The notes beneath the pieces were generated by a model. The model made no database searches and was not told the DNA's origin. It worked only from the letters and a program-made list of their open reading frames with translations. Below are positions 1 to 5,816 of a stretch of DNA of 5,816 nt, piece after piece. Source of the DNA: Anaerolineales bacterium (GTDB taxonomy: Bacteria; Chloroflexota; Anaerolineae; Anaerolineales; VGOW01); contig CAKKQG010000365.1 in the NCBI GenBank assembly GCA_919901875.1, positions 1 through 5,816 on the forward strand, read 5' to 3'. The first letter of the stretch is position 1. The number at the start of each line of letters is the position of its first letter. A program made the translations under genes and the position numbers.

Positions 1-1293
1 GTGGATGATGCGATCAAAAAATGTCCTAGCGTAGAAAATGTCGTCGTCGTCAAACGTATCGGTCACGAAGTCCCGATGGATCCGCTTCGTGATCACTGGT
101 ATCACGATCTCGCCAAACTCCCGATTGCTAATGGCAAATGCGCCACAGAAATTTTAGACGCCGAAGACCCGCTCTACATTCTTTATACCTCTGGCTCCAC
201 CGGAAAACCCAAAGCGATTTTGCACACGCACGGCGGCTACATGGTGGGAATCTACACCACACTCAAATATGTTTTCGATCTCAATGATGATGATCGCTGG
301 TGGTGCGCCGCCGATCCCGGTTGGGTCACCGGACACTCGTATATTGTTTATGGACCGATGCTGCTCGGCGCAACGTCGTTCATGTTCGAGGGCGGACCGG
401 CGTATCCGTATCCGAACCGTTGGTGGCAGTGCATCGAGCGATACGGCATCACCGTTTTTTACACCGCGCCCACCGCCATTCGCGGTCTGATGAAATTCGG
501 CGAAGCCTGGCCCAACAAACACGATCTGTCCTCACTGCGTTTGCTCGGCACCGTCGGCGAGCCCATCAACCCCGAAGCGTGGCGATGGTATTACAAAGTG
601 ATCGGCAAGGAGCAATGCCCGATCATGGATACATGGTGGCAAACGGAAACGGGCATGTTCATGATCACGCCCACGCCCACAGTCGCCCTCAAACCGGGAA
701 GCGGCACGCGCCCCTTCTTTGGACAAGAAGCAGAAATTCTTGACGAGCATGGAAATGCCGTGCCAGATGGCGACGAAGGGTATCTCGTTCTCAAGAATCC
801 ATGGCCAGCAATGTTGCGCACGATATATGGTGATGACGAGCGATATGTGCGACAATACTGGAGCAAGTATCCCGGCAAATATATGACGGGCGATTCGGCG
901 AAGCGCGACAAGGATGGTTACTTCTGGATCATCGGGCGCGTGGACGATGTGATCAAAGTATCGGGTCACCGGCTCGGCACGGCAGAAGTTGAATCGGCAT
1001 TGGTGAGTCATCCGGCTGTTGCCGAAGCGGCAGCGATTGGCTTGCCGCACGAAGTGAAAGGCACGGCGATCTTTTGTTATTGCATCTTGCGTTCGGGCTT
1101 CTCACCTTCCGATGCGCTCGCCGAAGAATTGCGTCAACACGTTGCCAAGCACATGGGTCCCATCGCCCGACCGGAAGAAGTGAAGTTCGCCGACAAACTT
1201 CCCAAGACTCGCTCCGGAAAAATCATGCGGCGTGTATTGAAAGCCCGCGCGCAAGGTTTGCCTGAGGGTGACATCAGCACGCTAGAAGAATAA
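1..1293 (+). CDS. acs: Acetyl-CoA synthetase (AMP-forming), C-terminal part, 5' end outside window
   Basis: This enzyme activates acetate to acetyl-CoA through an acetyl-AMP intermediate in the cytoplasm. The 430 visible residues contain the adenylate-forming phosphate-binding loop [10 protein letters not shown] (62-71), the DTWWQTETG block (210-218) whose second Trp is the acetate-pocket wall in characterised Acs, the hinge region [13 protein letters not shown] (312-324), and the C-terminal [11 protein letters not shown] (401-411). Lys407 there is the catalytic lysine, which in characterised Acs is also the target of reversible acetylation. The C-terminal lid domain is complete and ends at TAA. 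Family members are about 630-660 residues, so roughly 200-220 N-terminal residues lie upstream. The GTG at base 1 is an internal Val codon, not the start: the preceding sequence VDDAIKKCP aligns with mid-protein Acs. No frameshift or lost catalytic residue is seen. Identification is very secure; acetate rather than propionate as substrate is inferred from the Trp. Confidence 0.96.
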   Translation: MDDAIKKCPSVENVVVVKRIGHEVPMDPLRDHWYHDLAKLPIANGKCATEILDAEDPLYILYTSGSTGKPKAILHTHGGYMVGIYTTLKYVFDLNDDDRWWCAADPGWVTGHSYIVYGPMLLGATSFMFEGGPAYPYPNRWWQCIERYGITVFYTAPTAIRGLMKFGEAWPNKHDLSSLRLLGTVGEPINPEAWRWYYKVIGKEQCPIMDTWWQTETGMFMITPTPTVALKPGSGTRPFFGQEAEILDEHGNAVPDGDEGYLVLKNPWPAMLRTIYGDDERYVRQYWSKYPGKYMTGDSAKRDKDGYFWIIGRVDDVIKVSGHRLGTAEVESALVSHPAVAEAAAIGLPHEVKGTAIFCYCILRSGFSPSDALAEELRQHVAKHMGPIARPEEVKFADKLPKTRSGKIMRRVLKARAQGLPEGDISTLEE

Positions 1294-1303
1294 TTCGATT
1301 TTT

Positions 1304-1366
1304 GATTGCGGAATATGAATTGCGGAGCCGAGAGTCTCCGCAATCCGAAATCCGCAATCCGCAATC
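1304..1366. repeat. Intergenic repeat: iterated TCCGCAA heptamers with inverted copies
   Basis: The acs to AAA+ spacer is almost entirely repeat. ATTGCGGA occurs at 1305-1312 and 1319-1326. Its reverse complement TCCGCAAT occurs at 1337-1344, 1351-1358 and 1358-1365. The right half is four tandem heptamers (1337-1364; the second is TCCGAAA). The copies form an inner 9-bp perfect hairpin, ATTGCGGAG (1319-1327) with CTCCGCAAT (1336-1344), and an 8-nt loop. An outer 9-bp pairing joins 1304-1312 with 1358-1366 (or with 1351-1359). The structure could act as an attenuator or a weak terminator for acs, but no T-tract follows the inner stem. It ends 3 nt before the next start codon. It looks like a dispersed spacer repeat; that is inference, since only one locus is visible. 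Confidence 0.8.
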
Positions 1367-1369
1367 TGT

Positions 1370-2749
1370 ATGGCTCAGCTCTTACGGAATCAAGCTGCCA
1401 AACCACAACCGCCTACAGGGACGCCGCCAACTCAAGCGGCGGCTCCCGCAGCAGTGACGCCGCCACAAATTAAAACCGAGAAAGCGCAACCGACCAAGCA
1501 AGAGATTCTGCGCGCGCCTACTAACATCCAAGAGAGCGGTCTCTCCAACGGGCTGATCACCGATCTGGTTCTCAAAACGATCTACACGCAGGGCGAAAGC
1601 ACGGCGACCGCCATCTCGAAAATGTTGTGCTTGCCTTTCGTCGGCATTGTGCAAAATATATTAGAGCAGCTCGATCGTGAACAGGTGACCAACATCACCG
1701 GCTCGGGTGGCTTTGCCGCGCAGAGCTACAATTACGTGTTAAGCGCCAACGGCGTCGTCCGCGCCCGCGCCGCGCTTGAGCGCAGCACCTACGTCGGTCC
1801 CGCGCCGGTTCCGTTAGAGCGCTACAACTTAATGATCCGCGCCCAAGCCTTGAAGGGACTCACCTTACGCGAAGAAGATGTGAAGAAAGGTTTTGAGGGA
1901 TTGGCGATCAACCCGGCGATGTTCGATAAGATCGGGCCCGCGCTCAACTCCGGTCGCTCGATCTTCCTCTACGGTCCGCCGGGCAACGGCAAGACCACCA
2001 TTGCCACGCGCATGTCCAAAATGATCGCCACCGATCCGATCTACATCCCCTACGCCGCATCGGTGGATGGCGAGATCATCAAAGTGTATGACGACTTCAA
2101 TCACGTCCGCCGCCAGAGCGAACAATCGCCCGATATTGATGCGCGCTGGGTTTTAATTGAACGCCCGACGGTGATGGTCGGCGGCGAATTGACTCTGGCG
2201 AGTCTCGATCTGATCTTCGACGAGAACGCTAAATACTACGAAGCCCCGTTTCAGATGAAAGCCAACGGCGGCTTGTTCCTCATTGACGACTTCGGGCGGC
2301 AGCAAATGGATCCACAAGACTTACTCAACCGTTGGATCGTGCCGCTCGAAACCAAAATTGATTTTATGACTCTGCACAACGGCAAGAAGATCGAAATTCC
2401 GTTTGAGCAGTTAGTTGTCTTCTCGACCAACCTTGACCCCGCCAAGTTGGTAGATCAGGCGTTCCTGCGCCGCATCCGCCACAAGATCAAAGTAGATGAT
2501 CCGTCACCGGAAGAATTTCATCGAATCTTTCAGGCGCTGTGTCAAAAGATGGGCGTGAAATACAATCAAAAAGGATTCGTCTCGCTCTATCAAAAACATT
2601 ACGTCGCAAAAAACCGCGCGCTCAAGATGTCGCACCCGCGCGATCTGCTCGATCAACTGCTCGACATCACACGCTACAAAGGTTTGCCCCCCGAAACACT
2701 ACCGGAATATATGGACATGGCGGCAGACGCTTACTTCGCCGATCTCTAA
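1370..2749 (+). CDS. AAA+ ATPase with proline-rich N-terminus and probable winged helix
   Basis: This is a cytoplasmic AAA+ ATPase of 459 residues whose substrate is unknown. Residues 11-41 are a Pro/Ala/Gln-rich flexible segment. Residues about 58-138 look like a winged helix-turn-helix (helices around 60-74, 78-86 and 89-104, then a Gly-rich turn and a strand). The AAA+ core follows: Walker A GPPGNGKTT (202-210, Lys208), Walker B LFLIDD (302-307, Asp-Asp rather than the common Asp-Glu), sensor 1 in FSTNLDP (Asn354), a candidate arginine finger in FLRRIR (365-370) and a candidate sensor 2 Arg424 in SHPRDLL. No transmembrane segment or signal peptide is seen. ATG 1370 is the only plausible start: the same frame has a TGA at 1316-1318 and no ATG, GTG or TTG in between. 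No Shine-Dalgarno precedes it because the repeat fills the spacer. The stop lies 5 nt before the histidine kinase ATG, which suggests one operon. A remodelling or regulatory role beside the pilus genes is inferred from context only. Confidence 0.88.
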   Translation: MAQLLRNQAAKPQPPTGTPPTQAAAPAAVTPPQIKTEKAQPTKQEILRAPTNIQESGLSNGLITDLVLKTIYTQGESTATAISKMLCLPFVGIVQNILEQLDREQVTNITGSGGFAAQSYNYVLSANGVVRARAALERSTYVGPAPVPLERYNLMIRAQALKGLTLREEDVKKGFEGLAINPAMFDKIGPALNSGRSIFLYGPPGNGKTTIATRMSKMIATDPIYIPYAASVDGEIIKVYDDFNHVRRQSEQSPDIDARWVLIERPTVMVGGELTLASLDLIFDENAKYYEAPFQMKANGGLFLIDDFGRQQMDPQDLLNRWIVPLETKIDFMTLHNGKKIEIPFEQLVVFSTNLDPAKLVDQAFLRRIRHKIKVDDPSPEEFHRIFQALCQKMGVKYNQKGFVSLYQKHYVAKNRALKMSHPRDLLDQLLDITRYKGLPPETLPEYMDMAADAYFADL

Positions 2750-2754
2750 CCTCA

Positions 2755-3912
2755 ATGGCTGCACTCGATCTTATCTGCCCGCAATGTCGTACCGCGATCC
2801 GCCCCGAAGACCGCCGCTGTCCCGGCTGCGACACCGATCTCACATTGACACTGCTCTTGCTAGAAGGGCAAGCCACCACCTCGAAAAGCGGCAGCAAACT
2901 GCCTTACATTGTGGACATCCTCGTCCCCAAATTAGGCGAGGTTCTGATCGGCAAAGGACTCATCACCGAAGATCAACTGCGCCTTGCCCTGGACTATCAA
3001 CGGAAGAGGAACGCTCAAGGTCAATCACAAATGCTCGGTCAAACGTTGGTCGAGCTAGAAATGATCTCGCGTGAAAATCTCGACACGGTGATCATGGTGC
3101 AAGTCTTGGAATTGCAAGCGGCACTGCAATCGGCAAACAGCGAACTCGAAAGGCGTGTGTTGGAGCGCACCGCCGAACTCGAGCGAGCCTTGAGCAGGCT
3201 GGATGAAGTGAATCAACTCAAAACTAATTTTGTGGCTAACGTCTCGCACGAATTACGCACGCCGCTCTCGCAAATCAAAGGCTATGTCAGTCTGCTCGCC
3301 GATAGCATGTTGGGGGCGTTGAACGCCGATCAAATGGACGCGATGCAATCCACGTTGCAAGCCACGAATCGTTTGGAGCGTCTGATTGACGATCTGATCC
3401 GCCTTGCCAGCGCCGCGCGTGGTGAACTGGTGCTGGATGTATCGTCATTCTGCATCACCGACTTGGCGGCATCCGTCATCACCCGCGCTACGCCAAAGGC
3501 GCTTAGAGCCAACGTGATTTTGATGATCCACCTGCCGCCGCAGCCGATCTTCGCCGAAGGGGACATTGAAAAAATTAATTGGGTCATCTCGCAATTAGTG
3601 GATAACGCCATCAAGTTCACGCCGACGGGCAAGAAAGTCACGCTGACCATTGAAGTGGATCACTCCAGCTCGCGCGTCTTCACCAACGTCAGCGATACCG
3701 GAATCGGCATCCCCTTTGGTCGCTTGCCGGAACTCTTCCACACCTTTCATCAGCTCGACGGTTCCGCCACGCGGCGCTATGGCGGCACCGGGTTAGGGCT
3801 GGCGCTGGTCTATCGAATTTTAGAAGCACATCACACTCAAATTAAAGTGGAAAGCGCGCCGGGACAAGGCTCGGTATTTTCATTTGAGCTGCCAACGGCA
3901 TCTACGGCTTAA
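2755..3912 (+). CDS. Soluble sensor histidine kinase with zinc ribbon and MshEN/GspE-N-like repeats
   Basis: This 385-residue hybrid sensor kinase has no transmembrane segment, so it should sense something in the cytoplasm. Order of parts: zinc ribbon CPQC...CPGC (Cys8, 11, 22, 25); hydrophobic linker (30-56); two 24-residue motifs at 59-82 (KLGEVL...Q) and 93-116 (MLGQTL...Q) that resemble the tandem repeats of MshEN/T2SSE N-terminal domains; a coiled-coil signalling helix (about 118-155, ERRVLERTAELERA); HisKA with phospho-acceptor His165 in NVSHELRTP; HATPase_c with N-box Asp283/Asn284, G1 DTGIGIP (314-320), F-box Phe328 and G2 GGTGLGLAL (343-351). All catalytic motifs are intact. ATG 2755 is preferred because it starts just ahead of the zinc ribbon and lies 5 nt after the AAA+ stop. 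The frame stays open back to an ATG at 2539, but that would overlap the ATPase by about 210 bp with basic, low-complexity sequence. No Shine-Dalgarno is visible, so translational coupling is likely. No cognate response regulator is in the window. Confidence 0.92.
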   Translation: MAALDLICPQCRTAIRPEDRRCPGCDTDLTLTLLLLEGQATTSKSGSKLPYIVDILVPKLGEVLIGKGLITEDQLRLALDYQRKRNAQGQSQMLGQTLVELEMISRENLDTVIMVQVLELQAALQSANSELERRVLERTAELERALSRLDEVNQLKTNFVANVSHELRTPLSQIKGYVSLLADSMLGALNADQMDAMQSTLQATNRLERLIDDLIRLASAARGELVLDVSSFCITDLAASVITRATPKALRANVILMIHLPPQPIFAEGDIEKINWVISQLVDNAIKFTPTGKKVTLTIEVDHSSSRVFTNVSDTGIGIPFGRLPELFHTFHQLDGSATRRYGGTGLGLALVYRILEAHHTQIKVESAPGQGSVFSFELPTASTA

Positions 3913-3958
3913 TCCTGTTGCGCCTAATTGGCATCTCGATTACAGTGTTAAGCTACTC

Positions 3959-4032
3959 CGTCATTGCGAGCGCACTTCGCGAAGCAATCTCGGTCACGTT
4001 TGGAGATTGCTTCTCGAAGACTCGCAATGACG
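3959..4032. repeat. 74-bp imperfect palindrome, dispersed hairpin repeat (MITE/REP-like)
   Basis: Outer arms CGTCATTGCGAG (3959-3970) and CTCGCAATGACG (4021-4032) are perfect 12-bp reverse complements. Inner arms GAAGCAATCTC (3981-3991) and GAGATTGCTTC (4003-4013) are perfect over 11 bp around an 11-nt loop. Between them a short CTTCG (3975-3979)/CGAAG (4015-4019) pairing is offset by a small bulge. I recognise this GTCATTGCGAG...GAAGCAATCTC pattern as a repeat seen in intergenic regions of many bacterial genomes, including Chloroflexota. It encodes no protein and could be transposase-mobilised in trans. It could form a strong hairpin in RNA, so it may also end or protect the upstream transcript, but no T-run follows it. 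No convincing target-site duplication is visible. Confidence 0.85.
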
Positions 4033-4069
4033 ACTGGGTAGTTACGTGTTAAAAATATTCTCTAACGTC

Positions 4070-4074
4070 GGAGG
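4070..4074 (+). promoter_or_regulatory. Strong Shine-Dalgarno site for the 95-residue protein
   Basis: GGAGG sits 6 nt before ATG 4081, which fixes that start. It is the clearest ribosome-binding site in the window; the two genes upstream of the palindrome have none. An AT-rich stretch just upstream (about 4046-4060) could hold a promoter, but I see no convincing -35/-10 pair. Confidence 0.8.
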
Positions 4075-4080
4075 ACGACG

Positions 4081-4368
4081 ATGAGCATTGAATACGATGA
4101 CAAAGGCAAAGTATTTACCAATATCGTGCGCAAAGACGCAGTGTATGTGCGCGTTCAAACTGCCACGCACCAGATTCAAGGCGAGATATATCTTTCCCAA
4201 GATCGGCGCATCAAAGATCAACTTGAACTCGTCGAAAAATTCATCGCCGTCACTTCCGCCAAAGTGTATGATCTGAATGGACAGCTGGCCTACGAAGCAA
4301 CCTTCATCACACTCAATCGCGATCAGATCATTTGGCTGGCTCTCGAAGACGAACCGCCGCACAATTGA
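4081..4368 (+). CDS. Small beta-rich protein of unknown function (DUF6812-like?)
   Basis: This 95-residue protein has no signal peptide or membrane segment. The sequence alternates like a small beta-barrel: strands around VYVRVQTA (21-28), IQGEIYLS (32-39), FIAVTSAKVYDL (54-65), YEATFITLN (71-79) and the terminal DQIIWLALED (81-90). A charged helical stretch DRRIKDQLELVEKF (41-54) lies between them. The pattern 'GEIYL...R..D.L.....FIAVT.A.VYD...........FI.LNRDQIIWL' is one I associate with small uncharacterised proteins near secretion or pilus genes, possibly Pfam DUF6812. That assignment is from memory and uncertain. The gene has a strong Shine-Dalgarno and is followed after 33 nt by the CpaF-type ATPase on the same strand, so the two are probably co-transcribed. 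A role as a structural or regulatory adaptor is inference from context. Confidence 0.82.
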   Translation: MSIEYDDKGKVFTNIVRKDAVYVRVQTATHQIQGEIYLSQDRRIKDQLELVEKFIAVTSAKVYDLNGQLAYEATFITLNRDQIIWLALEDEPPHN

Positions 4369-4390
4369 TCGGCGCGATTCGATTCTCATT

Positions 4391-4395
4391 AAGGT
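4391..4395 (+). promoter_or_regulatory. Weak Shine-Dalgarno-like site for cpaF
   Basis: AAGGT lies 6 nt before ATG 4402, inside the 33-nt gap after the small gene. It is a partial match to the ribosome-binding consensus, but its spacing supports this start over later in-frame codons. Confidence 0.5.
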
Positions 4396-4401
4396 ATTGA
4401 T

Positions 4402-5816
4402 ATGACGCTCCGCAACCGTTTACAAACCGGAAAAGATCAACCGCCTCCCACTGCGGGTCAGCCGACGCCTGCCGCGCCTCCACCGGCCGCCTCCACACCC
4501 GCCTCCGAACCGCCGCGCCCCAAACCCGGCGGACTCTCCGACGAAGACTACAATCGTTTAAAGAAATGGCTCTTAAGCAAAATCGCCGGACGCATGGAAG
4601 ACAACGTAGACCTCGCACGCACGCCACAAGTTTTACAAATGCTGCGCGAGCGATTCAATTTGGTCTATGGTCAAGCCAACGTCAGCCTGCCCAGTGCCAT
4701 GATCGAGGATATGTTCAACGAAGTCGTGGATGAGATCGTCGGCTTTGGACCTATTGAAAAATTATTGCGCGACCCCACCATCAGCGAAGTGATGGTCAAC
4801 GGGCCCAAGCAAGTCTACATCGAACGCAAAGGCAAGCTCGTCGCCTCCGACGTGATCTTTGACGACGACGAACACGTCATGCGCGTGGTCGAGCGCATTA
4901 TCCGTCCATTAGGTCGCCGCGTGGATCGCAAAGTGCCAATGGTAGACGCCCGCCTGCCCGATGGCAGCCGCGTCAACGTCATCATCCCCCCCGTCGCCAT
5001 TGACGGCACGACGATCACGATTCGTAAATTCTCCACCAAGAAATTGACGATGGACGATCTGATCAAATTTGGATCCATGACTCCGCAGATCGCCGAATTC
5101 TTGAAAGCCTGTGTCATCTCGCGCCTCAACATCGTTGTCTCCGGTGGCACCGGCTCCGGCAAAACGACTCTGCTCAACGTCCTCTCCAGCATGATCCCCG
5201 AAGACGAGCGGGTGATCACCATTGAAGACTCGGCAGAACTGCAATTGGGTCAACCGCATGTGGTGCGGCTTGAAGCTCGCCCGGCTGACCCCGATGGCAC
5301 GGGCGCGGTGACGATCCGCGATCTGGTGAAAAATTCTTTGCGTATGCGCCCGGAGCGAATCGTCTTGGGCGAGATTCGTGGTGGCGAAGCGATTGACATG
5401 CTGCAGGCGATGAACACCGGTCACGATGGATCGCTGACCACATTACATGCCAACAACCCGCGCGAAGCCACTGCCCGTATTGAAACAATGGGTCTCATGG
5501 CCGGCTTGGATATGCCCCTCAAAGTGATCCGCGAACAGATTGCCAAAGCCGTTGACCTGATTGTTCAACAATCTCGCTTGCAGGATGGTTCACGCAAGGT
5601 GACATACATCACGGAGGTCAATGGTATGGAAGGCGAAGCCATTGTGACGCAAGATATATTTAAATATGACGAGACGTTGGGTTCCGATGGCAAACCTATT
5701 GGCATGAAACCAACGGGCTTACGTCCAAACTTCACGCCGCGTTTGGAATCGCACGGCTTCAAGCTGCCGCCCGAAATCTTCGGCGGCAGTGCGGATATGA
5801 TCATGCAGGCAAACCG
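4402..5816 (+). CDS. cpaF: CpaF/TadA-type pilus assembly (type II/IV secretion) ATPase, 3' end outside window
   Basis: This is a hexameric ATPase expected to power assembly of a Tad/Flp-type pilus from the cytoplasmic face of the membrane. The frame is open from 4402 to the window end (471 codons, no stop). It begins with a Pro/Ala-rich linker (14-43), then the N-terminal domain with [18 protein letters not shown] (105-122) and the typical ISEVMVNGP (127-135). The RecA-like core has Walker [10 protein letters not shown] (248-256, Lys254), the Asp box TIEDSAEL (273-280), the [16 protein letters not shown]alker B block (315-330, Glu324) and the His box [15 protein letters not shown] (339-353). 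The tail includes a C-terminal segment [10 protein letters not shown] (441-450). CpaF proteins are commonly about 430-490 residues, so only a few residues should be missing. All catalytic motifs are intact. The neighbours expected downstream are tadB/tadC-like membrane proteins. A role in type IV secretion is the alternative, but the motifs fit CpaF best. Confidence 0.95.
   Translation, partial: MTLRNRLQTGKDQPPPTAGQPTPAAPPPAASTPASEPPRPKPGGLSDEDYNRLKKWLLSKIAGRMEDNVDLARTPQVLQMLRERFNLVYGQANVSLPSAMIEDMFNEVVDEIVGFGPIEKLLRDPTISEVMVNGPKQVYIERKGKLVASDVIFDDDEHVMRVVERIIRPLGRRVDRKVPMVDARLPDGSRVNVIIPPVAIDGTTITIRKFSTKKLTMDDLIKFGSMTPQIAEFLKACVISRLNIVVSGGTGSGKTTLLNVLSSMIPEDERVITIEDSAELQLGQPHVVRLEARPADPDGTGAVTIRDLVKNSLRMRPERIVLGEIRGGEAIDMLQAMNTGHDGSLTTLHANNPREATARIETMGLMAGLDMPLKVIREQIAKAVDLIVQQSRLQDGSRKVTYITEVNGMEGEAIVTQDIFKYDETLGSDGKPIGMKPTGLRPNFTPRLESHGFKLPPEIFGGSADMIMQAN

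Noticed and set aside
1..3. GTG at base 1 as the true acs start
   Set aside because: The following residues match the middle of Acs, and about 200 N-terminal residues of the family are absent, so the gene continues upstream of the window.
532..1050. Long open frame on the minus strand inside acs (172 codons)
   Set aside because: It lies opposite strongly conserved Acs sequence and has no recognisable domain.
1319..1344. Classical rho-independent terminator for acs
   Set aside because: The 9-bp stem is good, but the downstream bases are CCGAAATCC rather than a T-run, so it is only noted as a possible attenuating structure.
1304..1366. Short CRISPR-like array
   Set aside because: Units are only 7-8 bp, occur in both orientations and have no uniform unique spacers.
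2539..2754. N-terminal extension of the histidine kinase frame, starting at ATG 2539
   Set aside because: It would overlap the ATPase gene by about 210 bp. The extra residues are basic and low-complexity with no domain, and the zinc ribbon starts just after ATG 2755.
3945..4052. GTGTTAA direct repeat (3945-3951 and 4046-4052) flanking the palindrome as a possible target-site duplication
   Set aside because: The copies lie at unequal distances (7 and 13 nt) from the element ends, and a 7-mer match in this much sequence is weak evidence.
4042..4389. Minus-strand frame of 115 codons opposite the 95-residue gene
   Set aside because: The plus-strand gene has a strong Shine-Dalgarno and a coherent beta pattern; the antisense frame has neither.
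4909..5424. Long open frame on the minus strand inside cpaF (171 codons)
   Set aside because: It is antisense to conserved CpaF motifs, its product resembles no family, and its composition is that of a shadow frame.

Overview
The window reads as a piece of a chromosome from an uncultured-type bacterium of moderate GC content. It is most likely a member of Chloroflexota (Anaerolineae-like). The basis is the sequence style of the AAA+ ATPase, the small beta-rich protein and the CpaF-type ATPase, together with hairpin spacer repeats of the GTCATTGCGAG...CTCGCAATGAC type. This placement is inference from pattern recognition, not from a search. All five genes are on the plus strand and packed closely.

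Region 1 (1-1293) is the C-terminal two thirds of an AMP-forming acetyl-CoA synthetase (acs), cut off by the window start. It belongs to central acetate metabolism and has no obvious link to the genes after it. A 63-bp repeat-rich spacer (1304-1366), built from TCCGCAA units and their reverse complements, separates it from the next gene.

Region 2 (1370-3912) is a two-gene unit with a 5-nt gap. The first gene is an AAA+ ATPase with a proline-rich N-terminus, a probable winged-helix segment and a complete ATPase core. The second is a soluble histidine kinase with an unusual front end: a four-cysteine zinc ribbon, then two 24-residue repeats resembling the MshEN/GspE-N module of type II secretion and type IV pilus ATPases, then a coiled coil and a standard HisKA/HATPase core.

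Region 3 (3913-4080) is a spacer dominated by a 74-bp imperfect palindrome of the dispersed-repeat/MITE type. A strong Shine-Dalgarno (ribosome-binding) site follows it.

Region 4 (4081-5816) holds a 95-residue beta-rich protein of a family without known function (possibly DUF6812-like) and then a CpaF/TadA-type secretion ATPase. The latter is nearly complete, but its stop codon lies beyond the window. It would power a Tad/Flp-type pilus or a related secretion machine.

The working idea is that the AAA+ ATPase, the MshEN-like histidine kinase and the small protein are accessory or regulatory parts of the pilus locus. The kinase has a domain type normally found on pilus ATPases, and the AAA+ ATPase and CpaF have similar proline-rich N-termini. 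The link is an inference from gene order and domain content. No response regulator, phosphodiesterase or pilin gene is visible here.
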